DNA from: Coptis chinensis
Lineage: Eukaryota > Streptophyta > Magnoliopsida > Ranunculales > Ranunculaceae
Length of the DNA stretch: 64,000 nt
Direction: 5' to 3'
NCBI GenBank assembly: GCA_015680905.1
Contig: CM027381.1
Coordinates: 69,429,501 to 69,493,500 of the forward strand
The number at the start of each line of letters is the position of its first letter. Within the stretch, counting starts at the first letter, position 1. Both the position numbers and the translations under genes were made by a program. The notes under the pieces were generated by a model, which searched no databases, was not told the origin of the DNA, and was given only the letters and a program-made list of their open reading frames with translations. Below, one piece after another: positions 1-12,008 of the stretch.

Positions 1-291
1 ACTGATGTATTGTGACTTTTAGCTTATATTTTTTTGATAATATACTTTGAGATGTTTAACTATTTCGAGTACGTACCATGTTATTGCATAGGTACCCCTA
101 AATGAGCCAGGCTTTGCCGAACCTATGGAATTGAAGATCCATATATTTCTCTCTACGTGCATGATAAGTAAATTTTTCATAAGCTTATTGATTTTTCTTT
201 GATTTATTTCTACTTAGTTATATGAAAACTTTGATAATTATAAAGTATTTTAGCTGATGTATTTAAGACAAAACTTTATAGGAATGTAGAT

Positions 292-503
292 ATGCTAAAT
301 CACCATCAATCATACATCACAAGACCACCAAGTAACTGCTACCACTATTTACTTTACAGTTCTAAATTTCTAATAAGCAGAATCAAGGATCTATATGATT
401 CTAGCTGGCCTAGTGATGCAAGGATGAGACTTATGGAGCATGATGGTACTATTGTATCTTATTTTCTCAATAAATACCAAATAGCGCCAAGCAAGTTGAT
501 AAC
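292..503 (+). pseudogene. Unrecognised reading frame interrupted by LTR insertion
   Basis: An open frame begins at ATG 292 and runs into the solo LTR at 504. If the LTR and one copy of its 5-bp target duplication are removed, the frame continues for only two further residues after the duplicated site and stops at TAA 3559-3561. The insertion therefore landed at the very end of the frame. The product would be about 73 residues, mixed hydrophilic, with no signal peptide or motif that I recognise. It could be a terminal exon of a larger gene beginning left of the window. I see no clear acceptor that proves this, and the frame may be fortuitous. Confidence 0.25.
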
Positions 504-1912
504 TGTAACGCCCGTATTTTTAAAAATACGTTTTTATCTATTTAATTAATTAATTTAATTATTTATTTTCAAAATTCGCTGGATCGGATTTGAGATATGT
601 GGGCCTGGTTTTGGGCCCGAGTCTGTGTTGGGCTTGGGTTTCGGACCCCAGTATATAAACACATTGTTATGGAAAATAGGGTTTAGAGAATAATAAAATA
701 ATGAAAATGGAAATGGAGAGATTGAAAATTTGGATTTCGGAGGGTGGAGCCGGCGCCTGACTCGAGAAATTCGTAGGAGCTGTTCATACAGGTGAGTATC
801 TATTTTGTTATTTCACCGGATTTATGATTTTCCGTGTATCGGAGTATACCGACTAAGGTTTCGGCCTATTAATACTGTTCATTATACTGTTATGTTGGAC
901 TTCGTGCCATTTGTTTTATTAAATTTTATTAAATTTCGGATTTGCATTTGAACTGTCGAATTTTGTTAAAATTGGTAACCGCCGGCTTCGAAGCAGAGCA
1001 TCAATAAGCGTCGCCAAAACAGTGACAAATCTTTCTTTGGCTTGTTGAACTTTCTGTATTTGTTGTTGGTGTTTGGTTGTGGACTGATGAGGGTCGAGTG
1101 GGGGCAGTGAAGCTTGGAGGCGTTAATGGCGGTGGCCGAACCGGTGGTTGGGCTGTTTTTTTTGGTTTGATTGGTTGAATGATGTTTGGTGGTAGTGGGG
1201 ATGGTTGGGGGCTGTCGGAAGTGGTAGAAGCCGTTAATGGTGGCGTGATTTGGCTGAAATTCGCGCTGGCGCTGGTGAGGGTGAGAGGAAAATCGAGTTG
1301 GAGGGTATCGAAATGTTGGGTTTTCATGGGATTGCAAATCCGAGTTGGTTTAGTTTGGGTTGGAGTGCCGGTGAGTGGTGGGTGGCTGGTGGGTCGGAAG
1401 GTGGTGGAGGAGAGAATTGGGGAAGAAGGGGAACCGTTGACCGAATTGGGCTTGGGCTTGGGTCAAGACCAAGTGGATCGGTTTTGTTTAGGCCCGATTC
1501 TAGTTTGTTTAGTTATTGGGCCGGTTTTGTTTTAAGTTCTTGGGCCCTAGCTTGTTTTGTTTGGGGCGAGACTAATTTGGCTTAGCCTATGGGCCAATTC
1601 AACATGTTGGGCCGGTTTTGTTTTAAATTTGTGGACCAGTTTATATTAAAGTTTTTGGGCCGAATCCAATTATGTTTTGGGCCAGTTCAGTACAAGTTTT
1701 TGGGCCAATTTCTGATATTGCTTGGGGTCAGTCCATAGGACTTAAAATAGATCTATATGGGTCTTCCAACTTTTAGACTTTTAAGTTCTAAGGTTTGGGC
1801 TTGGCCAGTTGGGTCCGAACCATTACCTTTGGTCATGAGCCCATGAGCCATGCACCTTTGCCCTTAGCCATGAACCATGGCTATGACCCTGAACCTGTCG
1901 AACATGGAAACG

Positions 1913-1994
1913 ACAGTTTGACTTTGACAATGACGTGTCGACTTTGACTTTGACCATGCCAATTTGACTTTGACTTTGACTTTGACTGTTGACT
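1913..1994 (+). promoter_or_regulatory. TTTGAC (W-box core) array inside the solo LTR
   Basis: The hexamer TTTGAC, or the TTGAC core, recurs about nine times in roughly 80 bp: at 1917-1928, around 1938-1954, and in a run at 1961-1992. TTGAC is the core of the W-box bound by plant WRKY factors. It lies downstream of the LTR TATA box, so it could act as an enhancer or simply be a simple repeat. Activity is inference. Confidence 0.4.
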
Positions 1995-2868
1995 TTTTCC
2001 CGTTTTTCACATATTTAAGAATATGGACAAATATAATAATAAAATATTGTCGAACATCATATAACGTTGTTGGTCATTATCTAATTAAGATTTGACGTTG
2101 ATATTGTGATATTATATAATATGTTTGGATATATATATAATGCAATATGTTTGGGAGAAATAAATGTATAAACACTCCATTATTATATATGTGAGATGCT
2201 ACTATGAGGTAGTATATGATTGGTGAATATTTGCCTACGGGATTGTGACTTAGTGCAATAATATATTGGCACGTGAAAGAATGAAAATGGTTATGAGATA
2301 TATTCGAGACATTTCTAAATATTGTGGCTTAGTGCAATAAGGCAATTGACCTGTATGTGATATAGTGGATTTATTATGAGTCATTAATGTATGACACTTG
2401 AATAAATTACGTAACAAAAATCCTAGAACCTAGCTACCACAACTCATGTGATTGGCCCTTCTAGCGTTTCAGTTAATCTGAATGGCCTTCGGGCGTAACC
2501 TTCCGGGCGTTTGAAGAAAGCCGAATGGCCCTCCCCGGGCGAGCCCGAATAGTGGCTTGATTATTCCGTTCGCAAAATAGAACGATGATGCGCAATATTT
2601 TATGCCGAATAGTGGCATTACTTACATAATTGCTTCCGTGTGAGGATTTACATGGTGTGCGGCATCCCGCTCAGGGTGGTTACGCACGGAGTGGTTCATT
2701 ATGTAAGGGGAGGCATGTAGATGTACATGTTCGGCGTTGGGTAGCGATTGTGGTAGCCAGGGAAACTAGGTAAGACATAGATACGACGTGATTTTAGGGA
2801 CACTCAAAGAAAGCCTGAAATAATATAATTATGGTAATAAGATTGGTTGGTTATTGGTTTAGTTCGAA

Positions 2869-3045
2869 CCTAAGGCGCCTCGATGGAGGAACTACATGCC
2901 TTATTTATAATGCGTATAGTTTATTGTGTGGTTAGTGGGAAGTTAAGGCGCCTCAGTGGAGGAACTACCTGCCTTAATTATTGTACTTGAGTATGTCATA
3001 TTAGTCGTTGAAAGTTAAGGCGCCTCGGTGGAGGAACTAACTGCC
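2869..3045 (+). repeat. Three direct copies of a 30-bp motif in the solo LTR
   Basis: A motif reading AAGGCGCCTC followed by a GGAGGAACTA-containing segment and CTGCC or TGCC occurs three times, starting near 2871, 2944 and 3015. Copies are spaced about 70 bp apart, and each begins with the GGCGCC palindrome. Sequence between copies is unrelated. The purpose is unknown; tandem motifs in the 3' part of long LTRs are common. Confidence 0.7.
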
Positions 3046-3551
3046 GTATGGATTATGTATATATTTGTATAAGTATATATTGTTTTTAGAGCTACTCACA
3101 CCAGCATTTTTATAATGCTGACCCGATTTGCATGTTTGCTTATCGGGTGTGTTCATTCAATGAACATAGTTGATAAGTTTTGACAGGTTTAGTGTTGAAG
3201 AAGAGTGGTTGCTGCTTGTGGTTTGCGTTAGCGTTGCATCTCAGGATTTGTTTTGTTTTCCCTTGAGGTGATATAGATTTTTAGTTGAGACAAAGTTATT
3301 TGTATTTTCATTTGTAAATTTTAAATAAAGAGTTATTGGAAAGAGATTTGTAACTTAATCTTATTTGTGAAGTTTTGTAATGAAGAGGACATTTGTATAA
3401 TAGAAATTTTTATTGGTTTTTAATTATCCGCATATTTTAAACTGTTTATGAGTTTTTGGGAGTTGAGAGTGCATCACACCTCGGAGATCGAAGAGTCAGG
3501 AACAAATAATGTTTTTCCGAATTCTGTCGAAATTCGGGGTGTGACAATAAC

Positions 3552-6019
3552 CTTCCTTTAATCGATATATGGTTTGTTTAGAACTGTAATTTCTTTAAAA
3601 CATTAAGCTTCTTCTTTGCATACATATTAAATTGGCCAGAACCTTCTTTTCTTTTAAAATCGTCAAAACCTTCTTTTTTTTTAAAAATGGTCGGAGCCTT
3701 CTTCTATGCATTTCTCCCTATAATGGTAGCTAAGTGCACTCATGCATAAGGTGAGGTTAAAGTTCAACAAGGTTTCACGATCAGAGCCGTAGACGTTTGT
3801 AAGTCTATTTTCCTTTGTATATATGAGATTATGTCCTCTGATGATTTATAGCCAATGTGTCTTCCTATAATCTTGGACTTGATTGTGTTTAGTTTTGTAG
3901 CATACTGGAACTCCAATTCCATTCACTTGCACACCTTCACGTTTGGGTCTACGATGTGATGCGACACTTATGGAAATTTAAATGTGGCGGCAAAGGTGAG
4001 GCATTTGTAGATTGTGTTCTAATATTTCTTCTTTTCTCTTTCGTTTTGCTCCATCGTTACTAAAACATAAACATTTACTCATTATATAAGCCATTTCTTG
4101 AATTGGTTTGATTAAACTATAGCTTATTTCTTGCTTCGTTTTTCTGTGTGTTTTCTCAATTTGTACTATTCTGCATTCTACACTTCCATCTATACTTTAT
4201 AATTTTTCATTATTTATGTAAATACGCATTAGTTGCCAGTAATTTCTCTCACCTTATTGGTATTTGTTTTTGTGGAACAAGGAAGATCTTTGGAAAATAT
4301 TTGAAATAGTGCCAGTGGAGAAGCCCTGCTTTGATCCTCCAGTGAGTAATCATATCTTTACATTAGATTAGCTTTCATGTAAAATGTTTGTAACCGTTCT
4401 TGCCTTTTTTTTCCTACATTTTATACATATCTATTGTTCCTGAGTTAGTTTTGGTGTGCTTAGATATTTCATTTTGTATTCTTAGAAAAATCTGGTATAT
4501 GCTTGGAAGCCTTTTGAAGATTTGTGGTTTTTTTTAGAAGCGTGAAATTGGGTTTCGGGTTTTGTTTGCAACCTATTGTATTTGAAAGTTTTTCCTCAAT
4601 TTTTTTCCCGACTTTTTGTTTTTGGATTCTATTGTGTTTATTGCGTGAGATTTGAGAATGTGAAGTTCATGTGTTTTTGTTGGTTTTTTTGGCAGTTGAG
4701 GTTTAGTAAATACGATATTACTTCTAAGGAGGACTTCGTTGCTCTTGGTGGCTATAGATTGTGGTTTTCATTGGAGTTGCTTAATTTTCATTGTAGTTGT
4801 TGTTTACATACGATATCCTTGCGTGAATTTGAAATTATAGTGTGTGGGTTTTGATTATTTTTAATTTTTAATTTTTTTTTGTTGGGTATGGTTTTGCTGA
4901 TGAATTCTTAATTAGGTTGTATTGAGTTTTGATACTGTGGTTTCTTTTGGTATCTAAGTGTTAAAAATCTATGATAACTATATAACATTATGTGTGGGGT
5001 ACCGCTTATGCATATGTTATGCTACTAATGCTTACCAATATATTTTATGAAAGTAGTGTGTAGAATGTTTGAATATGTAGCTTCATTTTTATTACAGGAC
5101 TTAGTACTTTATGTAGTATTCGGATTTTTCTTAAAAGTTATTAGGTTTCAGGCTGGTTCATGTGTTCTATTGTTTGTATCTTCTTGATTCATATGCTAAT
5201 GTATTGGAAGTGTTTGCAAAATAACTGTGTCATTATTTATATATTAAGTCAAAGTTGTTGCGATAGTAGCATACAAAAACTTTTAAAAAAGAGAACACCT
5301 AAAGAGCCTCCGATCTATCACCAACGTTTGTCTTTCTTGACAACAGTTGTTGAGCCACCAAAACATTCCTCCTACTAGGAAGAAAAAATAATGGAAAAGC
5401 ATATGGAAAGGTAGAAAAAATAACCAAATAATCATCATCCTGTATTCGTGTCTTTAGACTCCAAACTAATATGAAGAGATGGATTTTAAAAAACTCTTCA
5501 ATTTGTTTCTTTTGTAATTTATTTTCTTCATCTATTTGGTGTTCTTTTAAGACCTTTTTCTTTGTCTTCTGATGGTTAGGATGACATGTGACTACAAAGG
5601 TGGAGATGATCAACGATAGCGTGCAAGAGTTTTGTTTGATTTCCAAGGACCGAGTGACAGTAAATATTCAAACTCATATATCTTTTTATTTATTGATATT
5701 TGTCTGTTTTAGTGTGCTTCTTTTGGGTTTCGAATACAAATATGAACTTTATCTTATCATATGAGGTTGTTTACTTATCTGTTAAACAATTGTGTTATGA
5801 TTTTCAATTGCGTGCGAGTTTCCTCCAATTTTTCTACTTCCGGTTGTGTGGAAATTGTATTTGTCTTCAGTAATTCAACTCCAATTTTAGTTATTTGATT
5901 CAATTGATTTTCAGTAAAAGCTTGACACCATTGAACATTAAAGATGGCCTGCTTAAGGCCTTTGTGTTTAAACTGGTTGAATGCTCCTAAGTAGTGTCTT
6001 CGTCAATATGGCAGTATAC
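3552..6019. other. No assignable gene; possible relic exons
   Basis: AT-rich DNA with scattered frames of under 120 codons. Two stretches look like exons on the + strand. 3901-3994 is preceded by TTTTGTAG and followed by a GTGAGG donor. About 4286-4341 is followed by a GTGAGT donor. Joined in phase they encode a peptide containing HLWKFKCGGK and EKPCFDPP, which I do not recognise. The remainder, including the frame at 4576-4854, has no coding signature. It may be the interior of an old transposon whose right end is at 14255. Confidence 0.25.
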
Positions 6020-6300
6020 CTCCAATCCAAAGATGTTGAGCTGTTAGATTTGTGTAATTAGAATTTGATTTGGCTTTTGTTCCCTTGGATATTGCTAGAG
6101 AGATTGAAAGATTGCAACAGTTAAATTTGGATTTCAGTAATAGTATGTTGGTGGGCTCGCTTGCTCGGGAGATTAGCCAATAATGTAATTGATCTTAGTA
6201 TAAATGAGCTTACAGGTCAGTATGAGGATATTGAATTACTTATAACTTATCAAGGAATCGTCTCGATGGTTGTATTCCTAGCTTCTTCGATTGCAATACG
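6020..6300 (+). pseudogene. Broken leucine-rich-repeat receptor fragment
   Basis: Pieced together across frames, the + strand reads as successive LRR units: a segment with LQQLNLDFSNSMLVGSLARE, then VIDLSINELTG, then LSRNRLDGCIPSFFDCN. These follow the plant extracellular LRR pattern LxxLxLSxNxLxGxIPxx. At least two frameshifts and stops separate the pieces, so the sequence cannot encode a working receptor. It lies in unassigned repeat-rich DNA, which suggests a captured or decayed copy of an LRR receptor-like kinase or protein. No kinase domain is visible. Confidence 0.45.
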
Positions 6301-8606
6301 AATACACAGACACTAACATGACACCTACAGGCAAGGCCAAACAATTCGACTACTTCCTCCAAGGAACGCTAATTGAGATACATGTCAGAATTATTGGAAC
6401 ATAAGGTGCAAACATTACAGACATATGGTACCACATTATCCACACAACTAACATTGCTTCTGGTGAGTTATCTTAGGGTTATTATTTTCCTATGAATTTG
6501 GCAACTTAATTGTATAACCTCACATTCAGCAATAGTACTGCACTTAGTTACTACACTTGGAATTATGAATATATATTGTTTTTTAAACTTAACAGGGATG
6601 CAATCATGTAATGTTCTTAAAGGTGAGTCTCATATTACAGGTTTATCCATGATTGACTTAAAAATGTTCTATTCAACTCCACTTCATTCTATGTAAATAC
6701 GGTTGGATTTATGGGTGAAGCTGTAACACTTGAATCAAAAACCTAATTACTTGATTATAAGACTTGAATTATGTAACCCGTTTGCTCCAGATAGGAGATT
6801 TATCTACGAGAGCAATTTGGTTTTCATGTTGCGGCTACCCTTTGCCTTGCAAATGAGTGTATCATCCCTTTGGTAAGAAAATTGTTATTGACAATCTTTG
6901 TTAAAACACCGTTTTTGTTTGTATTGTCAGTAGACTTACACACAAATTACCAGTAATTAGTCATTGTCAATGTCTTGCATTCCATAGGGGATAGGGGATT
7001 GATATTTATGATCAAGCCATCTATAATGCTCTTGCTTTGCTTATGGTTTTTGAACCCTGATGTATGTCGCATGAACCTTCATGTTCATTAGTTAATGTTT
7101 TGCTATTCCAATGTTAAGGCTTAGGCTTTACTATTCTTGAATGGTTGATTATCACACCATGTTTGCATACACATCTGCTAAGATCACACCATGTTCGTAG
7201 CAATCTTATACAAATGCATTAATAACAAAATTATATGCAAAAGTAAAGAGATGGGAGAAGCCAAAAATATGATTATACTTTTTGTAAATATCTACGAAAA
7301 TAGGTCGGGACCTATATTTTGCATTCTTACGGACCACTATCAAACAATATGATATAAAAGAGCTTTAATTTTGTGTTTATGAGTGCAATTGTAAGATTTA
7401 TTAGAAATTTAGTTGTTAGTATGCTTAAATATCAACCAATTTCCCAAGTTTTTACTCAAGGTTTTGGTGCAGTTGTTCCAATACTTTAAACTTATATATT
7501 TGCAAATTCAAAAAACTTTTTTGTACTACACTCGAAGAGGTTGACAGGTTGACTGGATTTGTTGGGTTTGGTAGTCACTAAAGCTTCAGTTTCATAATTA
7601 TCCTTGATGTAAATAGCGTATTAGCCTCTGTCACCCTTGTTGGTTTTTCAGGTTACTTGAGAAATTAAATAATATTTTAGCAGAATGTTTCAACTTTCAT
7701 TGTGAAGTTGGTGTATGTTCTTTTCTAACTATTGCTAACTTTTATTCGACACACCAACATTCTTCAAGAGTTTGTGATGAAGGGATCGAAAACTGCTTCA
7801 AAACCTCTTCAAAGACTCATGCTCTTTTTGGGTATTTCCATTTTTTGTATTTATCATTAACTATTTTCTTAAATAGAATAAGAAGAAGAAATGAAACTTT
7901 CGTATTTGTATTCTGTTTGTATGTACATGCGTGAGAGTGCATCATATTTTTATGAACATATCCATCACTGTGAGCTCCAATTGGATTTTGTATTTTTTTT
8001 TCTCATTATTAATGAATCTTTACTTCTTTAATGAGAAAATTGTCTTAAACTGATTTTGGATGTGTACATGCACAATCAAGTGAATCTTCAATATAGGACA
8101 ATGGTTCACTTCGTTTGCACAACTTTCTATTAAGTGATACCAATTGAATTTGCGTTGGCCAAATTATCAAGAAATGTCAAATGTGTGGAATGTCCACAAT
8201 TTTGTTGTATATATTTTGTTCAATATAAGTTTAACTTGAATATAAGGTTCAGCGCTAGCTAGATTTGGGTAAAATATATTTTATCTAAAATATATTGATT
8301 CAATATATTTTAGATAAAACAATTGGGGAATATGGAAATTTGAAACACTTTCCAAGATTTGGTATTCAAATTATGGATTCAATTATGTTGGCTCTTGCTG
8401 TTTGAAGGCATGGTACTCTAGATTCGAAATAATATACCTATTGATACCGTCCATCTCCATCTTAGTTGGAATTCTATGGACTATCATACCGTGTACTCTG
8501 ATATTTGTTTGTTTGAGTTTAGACAAACTCCACAAAGATTTCATGTTTTAGTGCAGAGTTGAGAGTTAGGTAGTATTTTCATATACTCCATGTGCAGAGC
8601 ATGTGC
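6301..8606. other. AT-rich region without a recognisable gene
   Basis: No frame with family-level features. Possible short exon relics occur around 6330-6460 and 6790-6870, but none gives a recognisable motif. A 20-bp near-inverted repeat of TATTTTAGATAAA type lies at 8270-8325. The region may be interior sequence of the older CACTA element. Confidence 0.3.
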
Positions 8607-9948
8607 CACTACTAAAAAAATGACATATTATGACGCTTGTTTTTTATCTATCTTGACGGCTTTGTTAAAAACCATCAAGATAGGTGTTTTAGTAATATTT
8701 TTATGACGGCTATTGCAATATTATGTCGTGTATGACACAAGCGTCAAGAAAATATAATAAATTTATGACGGTTAGTACAACATTATGTCGTGTATGACAC
8801 AAACGTCAAGAAAATATAATAAATTTATGACGGCTGTTGTAACATTATGTCGTGTATGACACAAACGTCAAAAAAATATAATAATTTTATAACGGCTGTT
8901 GCAACATTATGTCGTGTATAACATAAGCATCAAGAAAATATGGTGGTGTTTCCTAAAACAGTCAAATTAGCAATAGAATAAACCGTCAACGTTCTCACAA
9001 TTTTTTGGGCACTAGCTAGGCTGTACCATTTTGGCTTTCAATAAAACCGTCAACAACTTTACAAAAAAAAAAATACCAAAATAATAAACTCCTCACTAAG
9101 AATTGAACCGGTCAATAGACTCCTCAGTCCTCACTTATGGAAACCGCAATAGAGAAATCCAAGTTCCCCTCTCCAATGAAAATTCTCCCGCTCACCTCAA
9201 TTGTTTTTCCCTCTCACCGGATATTAAGGGATTGATGTTAGGGTTACGCCTACTTTCTTCCCCTTCCATTGCAAACCCTAACTGTTACGCCTTTTTTTTT
9301 TCTTAGTCTCGTTGGTTTCTCGCACACTCACTTCTTTGCTGCGCTTAAACTTGTTTGAGAAGGGATCAGTCTGATTACTACTACAACAAAGTTTTCTAAA
9401 ATCTAAAAGTAAGTATTTTATTTTTTGTTTATTTCTTTTTTCTTGTTTAAATTGTTTGTAGAAATATTTTTTATTGCATTCGAATTTTTTGTTTTCAATG
9501 AGAACCTCAGTCTGAGGTTTCAAATCATCTGAAAAAATGCAACAATATTATGTTTTCTCCCTCTCTCTCTCTCACCGCAGCTACACTATTCTCTCGCTCT
9601 TAACAGACTTATTCTTAAAGTTTTGTTTATGCAATGTTTGATTGGAAGCTTCAATCCTCCTAAACTAAATCCATTAAAGTATTTGTCGGTCTAGATGGTG
9701 GTTTTTTTCCGCTGTAGAGCTGTACTCTTAGTCTTATCTCTTGAAGATTTCTATCAATCTCTGTGAAATCTACAGATCTTGTAGGCTTCCTAGCACTGCC
9801 CTACGATGAATCCCATTTGAAGACAAAACACCCAAACAACGTCTCTCTTCATTCCTCCTATATACTGGATCAGTGAGAGAGATGTGGCATTAGTATCGTT
9901 AGTTGGTGTTGCTACAATGTTTCATCTTGCAGAGATGCATCTACTGCT

Positions 9949-9973
9949 CTTTTTTTTTTTTTTTTTTTTTTTT
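9949..9973. repeat. Poly(T) tract
   Basis: An uninterrupted run of about 25 T inside the CACTA element. It could be a poly(A) relic of a minus-strand retrocopy, but no linked gene body is visible beside it. Confidence 0.7.
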
Positions 9974-10309
9974 AAAAATTGAATTTGTTCTTATGTTCAG
10001 GATTCATATTTTTAAGTTGTGGGTTCCCTTTTACATAATTAAGCTTGTGCGAAATGTTTTACTCAATTCTAGGATGGGGCAGGTCGTATTGGGAAAATGC
10101 TATTCACAAGGCAAGGAAAGAAATTTGGCTATGATTTAAAACAGGTAAAGTTGCACTTACAAACGTAGCACTTTTACTTTTTTTAGTTCAAGATATGATC
10201 AAAAGAAAACAAAAATCCAACAGGTAAAACATGTTCTACAAGTAATTCTGTAATCAGTGTGGAGATCCCCTGGATGACAAATCTAGAAGTCAAAACCAGT
10301 ATAATTTAT

Positions 10310-11533
10310 CACCATTCATCGGATCGCTGCAGAGCCATCCCCTTCATTTTCATGAGGCTGCTCTCAATGTTTCAAATACAGTGTTTATACATGCGTGTAA
10401 GGCCATTATATGCTTGAACAGCGTGTTGGAGTTGTGCAGAAAGCTTCATGACCTCAGCAGAAAGTTCCTCTACTCTACTTTTGTTCTTTTGCAAGTTGCC
10501 CCTCAAGTAACAAATATTCATCTGTGTAAACTTTAGCACCTGCAACATTTCCACGATCTTTCTCAGCTTAAAAAAATCTTGACTGGACCTTTGCGTTACC
10601 CATAGGTAGTATGCTAGTCTTTTCAGTTCTTGATTTATCCAGTAAACCACGGAGTTCTTCATTCTACCTAAGACAGTCTTTGACCTGGTTCTGCCATTGT
10701 ACCACCACTGCGGTTGCTTCTTCATAAGAGGCCGAGATATTATAATTTTCCTCAAAAAGCCTCTCTATCTCTGAAGATTGTGAGTCGATCTCCATCAGAA
10801 GTTTCTGACGACTATTTTCCAGTCTCTCAACCATGACTGCCATATCATGCAATTGTTTCTCAAATCTATCCTTGTCTTCCTTTGAAAGTTCCTTGTTAGC
10901 AGCTTCATCCATAGCTTCTGAGGTCTTTTTTGATAAAGCTACAAGTCTTTCTTCCAACTCTTGCTTTTCAACAATAAGCAACGAATTCCTAGATTGCTCC
11001 TCTGCTAATATTCGTTGCTCCCTGTTCTTTGCGGAGCTTCACTTGCTGCAACTCAGAGTTCAAATTGGCAAACTCTTTTTCCATGCTTTGGAAATGATCT
11101 TGTGAGATACCCATAGAAGAGATGCCACCAAGTGGATTCATTATTGCTTGTTGCTGTAAAGAATTTAATTATGCTCTCAAAGCTGCAGCATCTTCCTCGG
11201 TTAAATCGCTTTGTTCCTCTTCGCCTCCTTCAATCTCTTCTTGACCATCCGGTGGGCTGAAAATCCTCCCGCAGTAACTGCTGCATCTTTTTCCATGGCC
11301 ACATCGAAGAGCTTTCCTCGGTGAGAGCATTTTACGCTCCAGGTTATTCAAACGCTTGTGCAACGCATCATTTTCAATTTCCTTTGCTTGAAGCTCAGAG
11401 AGTTGGCCACCACTTTGTGATCTATTGATTCCCAAAGACGGAAGTGGATTGGAAGAAGATTGGAGATCAGGCCCTGATGATGCTTTGCTTAGTCTTTCTG
11501 CCGCTCTTTTTTGACGAATTTCTTCCAACGTTC
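10310..11533 (-). pseudogene. Captured coiled-coil protein gene fragment (golgin/tropomyosin-like)
   Basis: Read on the minus strand, an ordered series of blocks spans 1.2 kb. It begins with EEIRQKRAAERLSKASSGPD (11529 downward), then an acidic stretch ending DLTEEDAAALRA. Next come LQQQAIMNPLGGISSMGISQ (about 11156-11100), a Q/K/E-rich coiled coil through EKQELEERL and FEKQLHDMAVMVERL, and the C-terminal block RVEELSAEVMKLSAQLQHAV. It closes with a stop near 10310. A frameshift lies near 11020, and stops lie after VKDCLR and inside the C-terminal part. The blocks resemble an uncharacterised plant long coiled-coil protein. I recognise the sequence type but cannot name the gene. It is antisense to the + strand of the CACTA element that carries it. 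Confidence 0.6.
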
Positions 11534-11883
11534 GTCTGCCTAGAGTTGCGTGGTCACCTCGTGCACACAGTAGCTCATAACAATATTGTATTATGATGTT
11601 GTTTTATGTTGTTCTAAGAGTGAGCTATATAACCTTGTGGACACATTTAGCTCATAACAATTTCGTTTTTATAATGCTGTTTATCGTTGTTCTAACAGTG
11701 ACCCTTGCTATTCATGTACTCCTTCCAGGTCACAGTGGATTTTCCGTGATGGCATGATCCATGACTCATGCTTCATTTAATTTTGAAATTTTGGCAAGAG
11801 TATAATAGTATTTTATATAGAAATGTTGAAAATCTTATTTTCTTTATTATTGTTCATTTCGGTAGAATTGATTTGCTCATTTC

Positions 11884-12008
11884 AGGTGCATACTGAAGTA
11901 TTTTTCAGCGACCGCCCTGTGCTAAGGGTATGTAATACAAAGGAAATGATTGATAAGCACTTGAAAGCAACAGGAGGCAGAGTTTTTTCTCGTTTCCCCC
12001 AGAACTGA
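11884..12008 (+). pseudogene. Unrecognised exon-like fragment in CACTA element
   Basis: After the acceptor-like TTTCAG at about 11880-11885 the frame reads VHTEVFFSDRPVLRVCNTKE, then DKHLKATGGRVFSRF, and stops at 12006-12008. A second exon-like piece follows at about 12113-12210 (TRTYTSADLIEIRLEFIKYI). The amino-acid composition looks coding, but I do not recognise the family. Both are probably captured host fragments inside the 8607-13357 element. Confidence 0.35.

Larger units (their letters stand above)
504..3546 (+). mobile_element. Solo LTR, probably Ty3/gypsy (Tekay/Del-like)
   Basis: The 3,043-bp unit starts TGTAACGCCCG and ends CGGGGTGTGACA, imperfectly inverted ends of the TG...CA type. 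It is flanked by the perfect 5-bp duplication ATAAC (499-503 and 3547-3551), which is the size left by LTR retrotransposon integrase. A TATA box (TATAAA, 652-657) lies about 150 bp in, and a polyadenylation-like AATAAA lies near 3323. No gag, pol, primer-binding site or second LTR is present, so this is a solo LTR left by recombination between two LTRs. Very long LTRs opening TGTAAC-CCC are typical of Tekay/Del chromoviruses; that family assignment is inference. Frames inside it (for example 1179-1535) are compositional artefacts of G-rich sequence. Confidence 0.85.

Noticed and set aside
1001..1585. Overlapping open frames on both strands in the solo LTR
   Set aside because: G-rich, GGTGG-like composition opens several frames at once; no family motif, and all lie inside an LTR with clear ends and TSD.
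8630..8990. Regularly spaced TGACGG motifs as a CRISPR-like array
   Set aside because: They are CACTA subterminal repeats, present at both ends of a TIR-bounded plant transposon.
9103..9523. Short frames near the left end of the CACTA element as a gene
   Set aside because: No family resemblance; the sequence looks like a captured 5' UTR with CT-rich tracts.
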